A stretch of 64,000 bases of DNA from Lacihabitans sp. CCS-44. GTDB taxonomy: Bacteria; Bacteroidota; Bacteroidia; Cytophagales; Spirosomataceae. Location of the stretch: assembly GCF_024343735.1 (NCBI RefSeq), contig NZ_RJUE01000066.1, positions 124,001-188,000 of the forward strand, in the 5' to 3' direction. Below, in pieces: positions 34,265-43,641 of the stretch. The notes under the pieces are model-generated. The model saw only the letters and a program-made list of their open reading frames with translations. It did not search any database and was not told the origin of the DNA. Every line of letters begins with the position of its first letter. The stretch's first letter is position 1. The translations under genes and the position numbers were made by a program.

Positions 34265-35460
34265 TGCAGGTCAAAATCTCAGATTATACTTACGAACTAA
34301 ACGACGAACGCATAGCCAAATATCCTGCTGAACCACGGGACAGTTCGAAGCTTTTGTTTTATAACCGGGAAAAAATCGCTCACAGTCGATTTACCGACAT
34401 TGTAGATTTATTGCCAGAAAACACCCATTTGGTACTCAACAATACAAAAGTTATACCGGCCAGAATGTTTTTCAAAAGAGAAACTGGGGCAGTTATCGAG
34501 GTATTCCTTCTAAATCCAATAAGCCCAAGCAATGTGATTTCACTGGCCATGGAGGCCAACTATGAGAGTGTTTGGGAATGTGTGATTGGCAACAAAAAAA
34601 AGTGGAAAACTGACGAGATACTCAATTCCGAAGTAGAAATAAACAATCGGAATGTTGAGATAAATGCCTCATTTGCTGATAGAGAGCAAAAAGAAGTCAA
34701 AATTAGCTGGAATTCGGAAGATAACTTTAGTGACTTGGTAGAGGCTTTTGGCAAAATTCCACTGCCGCCCTACCTAAATAGAGATTCAGAAGAAACCGAT
34801 ATAGAAAACTACCAGACCGTATATTCAAAAAACAAAGGTGCGGTGGCGGCTCCCACGGCGGGATTACATTTTACAGATGCCGTTTTCGAAAAAATTAGTA
34901 ATAAAGGTATCCAAAAGAGCTTTCTTACCTTGCATGTTGGAGCAGGAACTTTTATGCCCGTAAAAACCGAAAACGCCCTGGAGCACCCTATGCACAACGA
35001 GCAGTTGGTGTTTTCTCGTGAATTCGTGGAGACTTTAATAGAAAACCATTCGTTCGTGGTTCCAGTCGGTACAACTTCCATGCGGTCGCTGGAAAGTTTG
35101 TATTGGTTTGGTGTAAAACTCATTGAAAACCCAAAGAGCAATTTCTTTATAGAAAAATTATTTCCTTATGAAGAAAGAACAGAAATATCAACATTAGATG
35201 CTTTAAAAACCGTACTTTCATACTTTGTAATGAACGATTTGAAAGAGATAATTGGTCAAACCGAAATCATGATTTTTCCGAGCTATAAATTCAAGATTTG
35301 CAAAGGACTAATTACCAACTTTCACCAGCCGTCTTCCACTCTTCTGATGTTGGTGGCGGCCTTTGTGGGAGAAAACAACTGGAAGAAAATATACACTGAA
35401 GCACTAAATAACGATTACAGATTCTTGAGTTTTGGAGATTCAAGTCTTTTAATACCATAG
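34264..35460 (+). CDS. queA: S-adenosylmethionine:tRNA ribosyltransferase-isomerase
   Basis: About 398 residues from ATG 34264. Landmarks: P-A-E-P-R-D-S-S-K-L-L early, the A-A-P-T-A-G-L-H-F-T motif in the middle, L-H-V-G-A-G-T-F-x-P, and V-P-V-G-T-T-S-M-R-S-L-E-S. N-F-H-Q-P-S-S-T-L-L-M-L near the end. QueA transfers ribose from SAM to preQ1 in tRNA to make epoxyqueuosine. There is an insertion of moderate length around residues 80-145 typical of Bacteroidota homologues. Confidence 0.94.
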   Translation: MQVKISDYTYELNDERIAKYPAEPRDSSKLLFYNREKIAHSRFTDIVDLLPENTHLVLNNTKVIPARMFFKRETGAVIEVFLLNPISPSNVISLAMEANYESVWECVIGNKKKWKTDEILNSEVEINNRNVEINASFADREQKEVKISWNSEDNFSDLVEAFGKIPLPPYLNRDSEETDIENYQTVYSKNKGAVAAPTAGLHFTDAVFEKISNKGIQKSFLTLHVGAGTFMPVKTENALEHPMHNEQLVFSREFVETLIENHSFVVPVGTTSMRSLESLYWFGVKLIENPKSNFFIEKLFPYEERTEISTLDALKTVLSYFVMNDLKEIIGQTEIMIFPSYKFKICKGLITNFHQPSSTLLMLVAAFVGENNWKKIYTEALNNDYRFLSFGDSSLLIP

Positions 35461-35463
35461 TTT

Positions 35464-35949
35464 ATGAAAAATATAGTCACCTTGTTTTTGATTTTTGGCC
35501 TTTTCTCTTGCGGACAAGTAAAACGTGTGGACACCGCTGAGGTGAAACAGCTGATGGCGGACTACAAAATAAAAAAAGTCAACCAAGAAGAAATTATTGA
35601 TATGGCCAATACATTGGGAAAATCCATTTCTGAGAAATTCAATGGCAACCTCAATATAGAATGTGGCGACAAAATCAGCGTGGACGGTACTGAGGTTGAA
35701 CTTATAGACCTAAGTTTAGTAACCGCCGAAACCCTGAAAAATGGTAAAATAGGAGAAATATTAGAAGCCTATAAATACAGTAAAGAACAAAAACAGACCA
35801 TTGGAGACAATATCCAGAAAGTCAACGATACACTTTATTTATACAGTTTCCCTATTCAGGTAAGTTCATTGGTTTATAAAAACTGTCGCAAAGACTTGGG
35901 CCTCATAATGATGCCCAAAAAAGCTTTGGTAAAGTCAATAAAAAAGTAA
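35464..35949 (+). CDS. Hypothetical lipoprotein
   Basis: 161 residues. Signal peptide with lipobox L-F-S-C-G; the gene starts 4 bp after queA and is probably co-transcribed. Contains single cysteines in I-E-C-G-D-K and K-N-C-R-K-D that could form a disulfide, and a C-terminal G-L-I-M-M-P-K-K. It faintly resembles the periplasmic c-type-heme-family/DUF3365-like proteins of Bacteroidota but lacks a clear CxxCH. Function unknown. Confidence 0.65.
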   Translation: MKNIVTLFLIFGLFSCGQVKRVDTAEVKQLMADYKIKKVNQEEIIDMANTLGKSISEKFNGNLNIECGDKISVDGTEVELIDLSLVTAETLKNGKIGEILEAYKYSKEQKQTIGDNIQKVNDTLYLYSFPIQVSSLVYKNCRKDLGLIMMPKKALVKSIKK

Positions 35950-35983
35950 ACCACCTAAGAAATATTAATTTTTGGCACATTTC

Positions 35984-36015
35984 TTGACTTTTTCTTTGAA
36001 GGTTTTGTACTTTTG
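35984..36015 (+). promoter_or_regulatory. Bacteroidota-type promoter with a very short leader
   Basis: TTG at 35984-35986, a 21-bp spacer, then TACTTTTG at 36008-36015. The ATG of the next gene is at 36026, leaving only a few transcribed bases before it, so the mRNA may be leaderless or nearly so. Confidence 0.7.
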
Positions 36016-36025
36016 TGCTTCCAAA

Positions 36026-36367
36026 ATGAGAAAAAACAACATCATATCGAAGATTATCGGGCTTTTAATGCTCGTGAGTGTGTTTTCAGCACACGTGGCT
36101 TCGGCTAGTTATGTTCCTCAACCTCAGTCCGCATCTTCCGAAAAGGATAAAAAAGAGAAAGAAACTCCTGTAATTCAGCAAATCAGCCACGAATCAGTAG
36201 TTCCTTCTTACGATTTCTCTTTTGAAGAATTCCAGTTGGTATTTGATCAAAACTTTATAATTGGCTACGAGCAAAATGCTCCGTTTGTAAAGCCATTCTT
36301 CTTATTTTTTAGAAATTCTTATTTCGACAAGCTTTTTGAGCATCATATTGCCATAAACGCACCCTGA
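36026..36367 (+). CDS. Small secreted protein upstream of secDF
   Basis: 113 residues from ATG 36026 (an upstream in-frame ATG at 35972 would enclose the promoter). A signal peptide ends near H-V-A-S-A-S; a lysine/glutamate linker (K-D-K-K-E-K-E) leads to an aromatic-rich C-terminus (F-F-L-F-F-R-N-S-Y-F) that ends in I-A-I-N-A-P. Family not recognised. It stands 114 bp before secDF, an arrangement that may be conserved in Cytophagales. No catalytic motif is visible. Confidence 0.65.
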   Translation: MRKNNIISKIIGLLMLVSVFSAHVASASYVPQPQSASSEKDKKEKETPVIQQISHESVVPSYDFSFEEFQLVFDQNFIIGYEQNAPFVKPFFLFFRNSYFDKLFEHHIAINAP

Positions 36368-36480
36368 AATTCATCTTTCATAGTAATTCTTAGCTTTTAA
36401 ACCATAAAAAGCACAATGTCCCTGTGTGCTATATTTTCAATTAAACATCCTCTTTTGGGAAAAGGATACAATCATTATTT

Positions 36481-39420
36481 ATGAAAAACAGATTAGGTAT
36501 ATTAGTACTATTTGTTGTTTTCTCTCTAATAAGTGTTTATTACTTGGTAAGAACATGGAAAGTTAACGACATCAGAAAAGAGGCCTCGGCTTATGCAACA
36601 GGCAAAGATGGCAAATTAGACGCTAGCAAAAAACAGAGATACTTAGACTCATTGTGGAAACAAGATGTGTTCTTGGGGTCAACGCTAGAGGAACTGAGCA
36701 AGCAAGAGCTTGGACTTGGACTTGACCTTCAAGGTGGTATGCACGTGATATTGGAGGTTTCTCCTACCGAAATCATAAAAACATTGGCCAAAGGTTCACG
36801 TGACCCAAGAGTAGCCATTGCAGTTGATGCAGCCAAAAAGGCAGCCGTAACCAGCAGTACAAACTTCGTGGATTTGTTTGTAACCGAATATAGAAAATTA
36901 GCCAAAGACACCAAATTAGCCTCTATTTTCTCTAATACTTCAAACAGAGACGTTCTAAACCTCAACTCATCTGATGCAGAAGTTATCAGATATGTAAAAG
37001 CTGAGGTTCACGGAGCTTTTGACCGCTCATACAAAGTTATTCAAACTAGGGTTGACAAATTTGGTGTAGCCAACCCTAATCTTTCTAAAATTCCAGGAAC
37101 TAACCGTATTCAGGTAGAACTTCCAGGTATTGACAACCCAGAAAGGGTAAGAAAATTATTATCGGGAGCTGCAAAACTTGAGTTTTGTGAGGTGTACAGC
37201 CTGCAAGAAATCAATCCTTCTATGGAGGCATTGTCAGCTTTGTTGAACAAAATAGACCTTGAGTCAAAAATAAAGTCTGCTGAGAACAAAATAGCTGCCA
37301 AAGATACTTCAAAAAGCAGTTTGGCTTCGGCTTTGAAAACCAAAACTGATTCTACCGGAACAGATTCATTAGCAAATGCTAACTCATTGGCTAACATCTT
37401 CGTAGCATCGCCAACAGGTGGTTTGGCTGTAAGATCAAAAGATACTTCAAGACTAAACGACGTTTTAAAACGTCCAGATGCTCAAGGAATTTTCCCTTCC
37501 AACTTGACTTTCATGTATGATGTTAGCCCAGTTGAAAATCCTGTTACAAAAGAAGAAGTTGTACCTGTTTATGCTGTTAAAGATCACGGAAACGCTCCAA
37601 TTGAAGGCGATGTGATTACAAACGCAAAACAAGATTATGACCCAATGACTGGAAAACCAGACGTAACCATGCAAATGAACGCCCTTGGTGCCAGAAAGTG
37701 GAAAACTATGACAGGTGCTAATGTTGGAAACAGTATTGCTATCATTTTGGATAATTATGTATATTCTGCACCAAATGTCAATCAAGAAATCAGTGGTGGT
37801 AGCTCAAGTATTTCAGGTGGATTTAGCGTAGAACAAGCACAGGATTTGGCCAACGTATTGAAAGCCGGTAAATTACCAGCCCCAACTAACATTATAGAAG
37901 AAGCCACTGTAGGTGCTTCGGTAGGTGCTAAGGCAGTGAGTGCGGGTGTTTTGTCATCACTTTTGGGCCTTGTAGCCGTTTTGATTTTCGTAATGGTGTA
38001 CTATAGCAAAGCTGGATGGATTGCTAATGCTGCACTCTTGGTCAACTTGATATTGCTTTTAGGTGTTATGGCATCTTTTGGTGCAACTATGACTTTACCA
38101 GGAATTGCAGGTTTGGTACTTTCGGTGGGTATGTCGGTAGATGCCAACGTACTTATTTATGAGCGTATCAAAGAAGAATTGACTTCGGGAAAAAGCTTTA
38201 TTACTGCTGTAGGTGATGGTTTCAAAAACGCTATGCCATCTATCATTGACTCTAACGTAACCAACTTGATAACAGCCGTTATTTTAATGATATTCGGAAC
38301 TGGTCTAGTAAAAGGATTTGCTACGACTTTGTTGATCGGTATATTTACTTCGTTATTCTGTGCGGTATTTGTTTCGAGATTGTTGTTTGATTACAACATC
38401 AAGAAAGGTAAAACCATCAACTTCAAAACTGCGTGGACAGAGAAACTTTTCAAAGATTCTAACATTGATTTTATCAAGAAAAGAAAAATATTCTATATCA
38501 TTTCTGCTGCTATTATTTTGGCAGGTGCTGTTTCTATCGGCATAAGAGGATTTGGATTGGGTGTTGACTTTAAAGGCGGTAGAACTTTCGTTGTGAAGTT
38601 TGAAAAAACGGTAAACACTGAAGAAGTAAGAACAGTAGTAGAAGGCGTGTTCCCAGGCTCTAACGCTGAAGTGAAAACTTATGGAGGATTTGACCAAGTA
38701 ATGGTAACATCGGCATTTAAAATAGACAACACTGAGCCTGAAGTAGAAAAACAAATCTCTGCTGATTTGAATAAAGCAGTGGCCTCAGTAAATGGCAACA
38801 AAGGCAAAGTAATGTCCTTCTCTAAAGTAGGTGCAACCATCGCCAATGACACCATTTGGTCATCATTGAAAGCGATTCTTTATGCTTTGATATTAACATT
38901 TATATATATCTATATCAGATTTAGAAGCGTAGCCTTTGGATTTGGTGCAGTAGTAGCCCTATTCCACGACGTATTGGTTATATTGGGTATCTTCTCTATC
39001 CTGAACGGTATTTTGCCATTCTCGCTTGACATTGACCAAGCATTTGTGGGAGCGGTGCTGACCTTGATGGGTTACTCAATGAGTGATACTGTCGTGATTT
39101 TTGACCGTATTCGTGAATACCTTCGTGAGAAAGGTTCAAGTAAAGAGCCAATCGAAACAACTATCAATAACGCCTTGAACAGTACTTTAAGTAGAACGGC
39201 CGTAACTGGTGTGGCTACGTTGTTAGTATTGTTGATACTATTGATATTCGGTGGTGAAACCATCAGAGGCTTTATATTCGCCATGTTTATTGGTGTAATT
39301 GTAGGTACTTATTCATCGTTGTTTATTGCTGCTCCAATAGTGGTTGATGCCATGCAAAGACGCCTTGAAAGTGATGGCGAATCAATGAAAGCGGTTCCAT
39401 CTGTAGATATAAAGAAATAA
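36481..39420 (+). CDS. secDF: Fused protein translocase SecDF
   Basis: 979 residues joining SecD and SecF. SecD half: N-terminal membrane segment, G-L-D-L-Q-G-G-M-H-V (residues about 80-90), a large periplasmic P1 domain with a Lys/Asp/Ser-rich insert around 255-320 specific to this lineage, then about six membrane segments with G-L-V-L-S-V-G-M-S-V-D-A-N-V. SecF half from about 660: G-V-D-F-K-G-G-R-T, then G-Y-S-M-S-D-T-V-V-I-F-D-R. The complex uses proton motive force to complete export after SecA/SecYEG. A strong terminator follows. Confidence 0.96.
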   Translation: MKNRLGILVLFVVFSLISVYYLVRTWKVNDIRKEASAYATGKDGKLDASKKQRYLDSLWKQDVFLGSTLEELSKQELGLGLDLQGGMHVILEVSPTEIIKTLAKGSRDPRVAIAVDAAKKAAVTSSTNFVDLFVTEYRKLAKDTKLASIFSNTSNRDVLNLNSSDAEVIRYVKAEVHGAFDRSYKVIQTRVDKFGVANPNLSKIPGTNRIQVELPGIDNPERVRKLLSGAAKLEFCEVYSLQEINPSMEALSALLNKIDLESKIKSAENKIAAKDTSKSSLASALKTKTDSTGTDSLANANSLANIFVASPTGGLAVRSKDTSRLNDVLKRPDAQGIFPSNLTFMYDVSPVENPVTKEEVVPVYAVKDHGNAPIEGDVITNAKQDYDPMTGKPDVTMQMNALGARKWKTMTGANVGNSIAIILDNYVYSAPNVNQEISGGSSSISGGFSVEQAQDLANVLKAGKLPAPTNIIEEATVGASVGAKAVSAGVLSSLLGLVAVLIFVMVYYSKAGWIANAALLVNLILLLGVMASFGATMTLPGIAGLVLSVGMSVDANVLIYERIKEELTSGKSFITAVGDGFKNAMPSIIDSNVTNLITAVILMIFGTGLVKGFATTLLIGIFTSLFCAVFVSRLLFDYNIKKGKTINFKTAWTEKLFKDSNIDFIKKRKIFYIISAAIILAGAVSIGIRGFGLGVDFKGGRTFVVKFEKTVNTEEVRTVVEGVFPGSNAEVKTYGGFDQVMVTSAFKIDNTEPEVEKQISADLNKAVASVNGNKGKVMSFSKVGATIANDTIWSSLKAILYALILTFIYIYIRFRSVAFGFGAVVALFHDVLVILGIFSILNGILPFSLDIDQAFVGAVLTLMGYSMSDTVVIFDRIREYLREKGSSKEPIETTINNALNSTLSRTAVTGVATLLVLLILLIFGGETIRGFIFAMFIGVIVGTYSSLFIAAPIVVDAMQRRLESDGESMKAVPSVDIKK

Positions 39421-39445
39421 GATTAAGAAACTTATTTTTTCAGAG

Positions 39446-39474
39446 AAAGCTCGGTTATGCCGAGCTTTTTTTGT
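39446..39474 (+). terminator. Rho-independent terminator of secDF
   Basis: Stem AAGCTCGG / CCGAGCTT with 5-nt loop followed by a run of seven T. It lies 27 bp after the secDF stop. Confidence 0.9.
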
Positions 39475-39501
39475 TTTTTAGAGGTTTCAAAAAAAAACCT
39501 T

Positions 39502-40626
39502 ATGAAACTCAAAAACTTCATGCTGCTGGCCTTGTTTTTCGCAATTGGGTCTTGCAAAACTTCACAAACGAGCATTTCACACATTGATTTTGATGCTTTC
39601 AAAAAAACAGAAATCAATCCTATATTAAAAGCGGACTCTACTTTTGAGTTTGATTGCCCAATTAAAAAAACAAGTATAAAATGGCAAAGAGCCGATGTTT
39701 TTAACCCAGCAGCGGTTGTGAAAGATGGGAAAATAATGCTGCTGTATAGAGCTGAAGATAATCCAAAAGCACATTTGGGTGGCAGAACTTCCCGAATTGG
39801 CTTGGCCGAAAGTACAGATGGTGTAAATTTTAAAAAATACCCTAAACCTGTTTTATATCCTACAAACGACGATTTTTCTATTTACGATTCGCCCGGTGGT
39901 TGTGAAGACCCAAGAGTAGTACAGACCGTCGATGGAATGTATGTGATGGCCTATACAGCTTGGAATTATGACACCCCAAGACTTTCTATCGCCTTCTCTA
40001 AAGATTTAATCACTTGGGAGAAAAAAGGGCCAGCATTTGCTACAGCTTATGAGGGGAAATTCAAAAACATGGCTTCAAAATCTGGTTCTATATTAACCAA
40101 ACTTGAAGGAAAGAACTATGTTGCAGCCAAAATCAATGGCAAATATTGGATGTACTGGGGTGAACATGGCGTAAACTTGGCGTGGTCGGAAAATCTATAT
40201 GACTGGTATCCAGAACTAGATAATTCAGAAAAATTGAGCTTTGTAATACAAACCAGAAAGGGCTTTTTTGACAGCAATCTAACAGAATGCGGTCCGCCGG
40301 CTATGATAACCGACGAAGGTGTGGTATTGGTTTACAATGGAAAAAATAGTGATTTTGCAGAAAATGCATCGTCTGAATTTCCACTCGGAACTTATACAGT
40401 CGGGAGAGTTGTTTTTGACCCAAAAGACCTGAAAACCGTACTTAAACGTTCGGATAAACCGTTTTTAGTTCCAAGTTTGCCACATGAAGTCACTGGACAA
40501 TACAAAGCGGGAACTACTTTTGCAGAGGGTTTGGTTTTCTTTAAAAACAAGTGGTATCTTTATTACGGCACAGCTGATTCCTTCGTAGGTTTGGCTATTT
40601 CATCACAAAAAAACAAAAAACAATGA
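39502..40626 (+). CDS. Glycoside hydrolase family 130-like lipoprotein
   Basis: About 374 residues from ATG 39502 (an upstream in-frame ATG at 39457 lies in the terminator). The signal peptide carries the lipobox I-G-S-C-K. The catalytic domain is a five-bladed beta-propeller of GH130: A-D-V-F-N-P-A-A-V and L-L-Y-R-A-E-D-N in the first blade, then Y-D-S-P-G-G-C-E-D-P-R-V, with the general-acid region in the G-C-E-D-P segment. GH130 enzymes phosphorolyse or hydrolyse beta-mannosides. Being a lipoprotein, it acts on an oligosaccharide in the periplasm or at the surface. The stop overlaps the next gene by 4 bp. Confidence 0.85.
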   Translation: MKLKNFMLLALFFAIGSCKTSQTSISHIDFDAFKKTEINPILKADSTFEFDCPIKKTSIKWQRADVFNPAAVVKDGKIMLLYRAEDNPKAHLGGRTSRIGLAESTDGVNFKKYPKPVLYPTNDDFSIYDSPGGCEDPRVVQTVDGMYVMAYTAWNYDTPRLSIAFSKDLITWEKKGPAFATAYEGKFKNMASKSGSILTKLEGKNYVAAKINGKYWMYWGEHGVNLAWSENLYDWYPELDNSEKLSFVIQTRKGFFDSNLTECGPPAMITDEGVVLVYNGKNSDFAENASSEFPLGTYTVGRVVFDPKDLKTVLKRSDKPFLVPSLPHEVTGQYKAGTTFAEGLVFFKNKWYLYYGTADSFVGLAISSQKNKKQ

Positions 40627-42113
40627 ATTTCGATTTTCCTTGGTGGGGCTATGTTTTGGTAGTTTTATTCTTGATTTTCCTTCGAGATATTTTTCAAAAA
40701 ACACACACAATTCAACATAATTTCCCATTGGTAGGGCATATTAGATACTTTTTGGAGAGTTTTGGCCCGGAATTGCGACAGTACATAGTAGCCAACAACC
40801 GAGAAGAATTACCTTTTAACCGCCAACAACGAACTTGGATTTATGCTTCATCCAAGACCGAAAACAACATGCAAGGCTTTGGTACGGATCAAGATATTCA
40901 TGAGCCGGGCTATGTTTTCATCAAACCCGCCATGATGCCGTTTCGACTGGACGACAAGCATCCGTCTTTCAAAAAAACATCCTATTGCCCTTCTGCCAAA
41001 ATAGTGGGACCTCACAGACAAAAGCCATATCATCCTCAATCGGTGGTCAATATCAGTGCCATGAGCTATGGTTCCTTATCGGGTGCTGCCATCACTTCGC
41101 TCAATTTGGGAGCTGAAATGTCAGGCTGTTACCACAATACAGGCGAAGGCGGATTCTCCTCGTATCACGCCAAAGGTGGTGACGTAGTACTGAATATCGG
41201 TACAGGGTATTTTGGCGTAAGAGATGAAAATGGGAATTTCAGCTTGGAAAAGCTAAAGACACTCACAACCAATAATCCGTGCATAAAAATGTTGGAACTA
41301 AAACTTTCGCAAGGAGCAAAACCTGGTAAAGGCGGGATGTTGCCCGGCAAAAAAGTGACAAAAGAAATAGCAGACATTAGAGGAGTAGCAATAGGAAAAG
41401 ACGTGATTTCACCTGCATATCACACGGCCTTTATGGATATTCCGCAAATGGTAGATTTTATAGAAACCATGGCCAACGCAACTGGCCTACCTGTTGGATT
41501 GAAGTCGGCTGTTGGAAAATTGGATATGTGGGAAACGCTCGCTCAAAAAATGAATGAAACCGGTAAAGGACCAGATTTTATAACAATTGATGGCGGCGAA
41601 GGTGGCACAGGTGCCGCTCCAAGAGCATTTGCCGACCATGTTTCTTTGCCTTGGGTGTATGCATTTTCTCATATTTACAAGATATTTCAAAAATACGGAT
41701 TAGAAAAAAAGATAGTTTTCATAGGCTCTGGCAAACTTGGACTACCAGAAAAAGCCATCATGGCGTTTGCGATGGGGGTTGATATGATAAATGTAGCCAG
41801 AGAAGCCATGATGAGCATTGGTTGTATTCAGGCTCAAAAATGTCATACCAATACTTGCCCAGTTGGTATAGCCACCAACAACAAATGGCTAGAATCAGGC
41901 TTGAATCCCGAACTGAAAAGTGTGCGTTTTTATAATTACCTCAAAACCATCAATAAAGAAATCTTAGAGCTTTCCCACGCCTGCGGATACGAACACCCTT
42001 CACAGTTTACGATGGAAGACATCGAAATATCGATGGGCGACAACAACCGCACCATCCCACTCAGCCAAGCCTATGGATATCAGAAGACGGAGGTGGCGTT
42101 TGGGGGATTTTGA
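40623..42113 (+). CDS. FMN-binding glutamate synthase family protein
   Basis: 496 residues with one N-terminal membrane segment (L-V-V-L-F-L-I-F-L). The TIM-barrel FMN domain of the GltB large subunit is clear: N-I-S-A-M-S-Y-G-S-L-S, G-E-G-G-F-S-S-Y-H, T-I-D-G-G-E-G-G-T-G-A-A-P and A-M-G-V-D-M-I-N-V-A-R. A Cys cluster C-I-Q-A-Q-K-C-H-T-N-T-C likely binds [3Fe-4S]. It lacks the amidotransferase domain, so it is not classical GOGAT but one of the membrane-anchored relatives whose reaction is not defined. Coupled by a 4-bp overlap to the GH130 gene. Confidence 0.88.
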   Translation: MNFDFPWWGYVLVVLFLIFLRDIFQKTHTIQHNFPLVGHIRYFLESFGPELRQYIVANNREELPFNRQQRTWIYASSKTENNMQGFGTDQDIHEPGYVFIKPAMMPFRLDDKHPSFKKTSYCPSAKIVGPHRQKPYHPQSVVNISAMSYGSLSGAAITSLNLGAEMSGCYHNTGEGGFSSYHAKGGDVVLNIGTGYFGVRDENGNFSLEKLKTLTTNNPCIKMLELKLSQGAKPGKGGMLPGKKVTKEIADIRGVAIGKDVISPAYHTAFMDIPQMVDFIETMANATGLPVGLKSAVGKLDMWETLAQKMNETGKGPDFITIDGGEGGTGAAPRAFADHVSLPWVYAFSHIYKIFQKYGLEKKIVFIGSGKLGLPEKAIMAFAMGVDMINVAREAMMSIGCIQAQKCHTNTCPVGIATNNKWLESGLNPELKSVRFYNYLKTINKEILELSHACGYEHPSQFTMEDIEISMGDNNRTIPLSQAYGYQKTEVAFGGF

Positions 42114-42122
42114 GGTTTTTTT

Positions 42123-42328
42123 ATTAAAACACATAGAGGCATAGGGAGCATAGAGAATATAAGTTTATTCGCATTAGTGACGAATTGCTTGTATGCATTT
42201 CAGTTTTAATCATCTAAAATGATCCGTGGAACTCTGTGAAAAACTCTGAAGCCTCTGTGGTAAAACTATCAATCGCATGCTAAAAATTATTATCTAAACC
42301 CAAAAATCTATGAGAACTCCTATGTTTG
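42123..42328. repeat. Dispersed extragenic palindromic-type repeat (left of IS110 element)
   Basis: Short units of the type ACACATAG / CTCTGTG occur several times in both orientations: TAAAACACATAGAGGCATAGGG near 42125-42146, ACTCTGTG near 42231, GCCTCTGTGGT near 42251, and CTATGAG...CTATGT near 42308-42326. This is the 'cacatagag' repeat type common in intergenic regions of Cytophagales. The matching outer arm lies beyond the transposase at 43685-43712, so the insertion sequence probably interrupted the repeat. Confidence 0.6.
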
Positions 42329-42574
42329 TAGCGTCAAAGATATAATTTTTCAATTTATAAATTTGTGCAATTATAGTGAAAAAGGATGAGAGTAAATATA
42401 TGTCTAAATAGTTCATTGAAACATATTCTCACATAGAAATTACCTCATTCTTTTTTATCTTTTAGAGTCTGAACAGAATGTAAGGAATTGGGCCATGCTT
42501 AATATCCAGAATATCCAACTAGGAGAAAAGACGAAGGGAGATTTTCACTATGATATTTATTAAAATTTAGAATA

Positions 42575-43609
42575 ATGAAAAAAGTATTAAAACAAGCAGT
42601 AGGAATTGACGTAGCATTAGATGAATTGGTAGTGACATTTGGGCAGTTATTTGGGGATTTGTCAATAGAATTTACTGGTTACAAGGTTTTTAAGAATAGT
42701 AATTCTGGAATTTTGGCATTATTAAGTTGGGTAGAGAAATTGGCAGATAGTCAAGTATCTATTCAATATATAATGGAAGCAACTGGAGTTTACCATGAAA
42801 AATTGGCATATCATTTGGATGAAAAACAGTATGAAGTATGTGTAGTATTACCAAATAAAATCAGCAATTACATGCGAACTTTGGAATCAAAAACAGTAAC
42901 TGATAAAAGCTGTTCACAGGCAATTTCACAGTTTGGATTGGAAAGGAAATTGGATTTATGGACTAAACCCAATAAAGTGTATAAAAAATTGCAACAATTA
43001 ACCAGAGAAAGAGACCAAATCGTACAAGAAAGAAGCATTATTAAAAATCAGATTCATGCAGAAAAGTCGGAAGCTGAGCCAAATCAAAGAAGCTTAGAAC
43101 GGATGGAGTCAAGGATTAAGTTTTTAAGCACTCAAGAAAAAGAGATTAAAATAGATATTGAAGAAATCACAAAAACTGACATTGAAATACAAAAAACAAT
43201 TGAAAGAATAACCACAATACCTGGAGTTGGTAGTTTAACGGCAGTGACTGTTTTGGCCGAAACGAATGGGTTTGAATTGATTCGAAACAAGTCGCAGCTA
43301 GCGAGTTATGCAGGACTTGATGTAAAAGAGAAGCAGTCTGGAACTTCGGTCAAGGGTAAACCAAGGATATCCAAAAAAGGTAACCGTAATTTGCGAAAAT
43401 CTGTCTATTTACCAGCATTGTCAGCGGTTAGATGGGATGAGCATTTTAAAAATGTATATGCCAGATTGGTCGGAAAGCATGGAATAAAAATGAAAGCCTT
43501 AGTGGCAATACAAAGAAAAATACTAGAGCTAATTTATGTATTATTTAAAAACGGAACGGTGTATGATAAAGAGTACCATAAAAATAGCGTGCAAACTGCT
43601 ATAGTTTGA
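42575..43609 (+). CDS. IS110-family transposase (DEDD recombinase)
   Basis: 344 residues. N-terminal RuvC-like domain: A-V-G-I-D-V-A (catalytic D12), I-M-E-A-T-G-V-Y-H-E (Glu), and T-V-T-D-K-S-C-S-Q-A-I (late Asp). A coiled segment of about 70 residues follows (Q-L-T-R-E-R-D-Q-I-V-Q-E-R). The C-terminal transposase domain begins with I-T-T-I-P-G-V-G-S-L-T-A-V and contains L-A-S-Y-A-G-L-D and I-S-K-K-G-N-R-N-L-R, family signatures that include the serine region. The gene appears intact, so the element may be active. Recombinases of this family use an element-encoded bridge RNA to choose target and donor DNA. Confidence 0.93.
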   Translation: MKKVLKQAVGIDVALDELVVTFGQLFGDLSIEFTGYKVFKNSNSGILALLSWVEKLADSQVSIQYIMEATGVYHEKLAYHLDEKQYEVCVVLPNKISNYMRTLESKTVTDKSCSQAISQFGLERKLDLWTKPNKVYKKLQQLTRERDQIVQERSIIKNQIHAEKSEAEPNQRSLERMESRIKFLSTQEKEIKIDIEEITKTDIEIQKTIERITTIPGVGSLTAVTVLAETNGFELIRNKSQLASYAGLDVKEKQSGTSVKGKPRISKKGNRNLRKSVYLPALSAVRWDEHFKNVYARLVGKHGIKMKALVAIQRKILELIYVLFKNGTVYDKEYHKNSVQTAIV

Positions 43610-43641
43610 ACACGCTACACAGTCTGGTTCAGTGACCGACT
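43585..43641 (+). ncRNA. Twin hairpins at the 3' end of the transposase gene
   Basis: First hairpin, 43585-43617: TAGCGTGCAAACT pairs with AGTTTG + AA bulge + CACGCTA around a 5-nt loop, straddling the stop codon at 43607-43609. Second, 43621-43641: AGTC-t-GGT pairs with ACC-GACT around TCAGTG. They could form part of a bridge RNA, protect the mRNA 3' end or terminate transcription; there is no long T-run, which argues against a simple terminator. Confidence 0.45.

Noticed and set aside
42575-43609. IS110 transposase as a pseudogene
   Set aside because: The frame is intact at 344 codons with N- and C-terminal domains and catalytic motifs, so no sign of decay.
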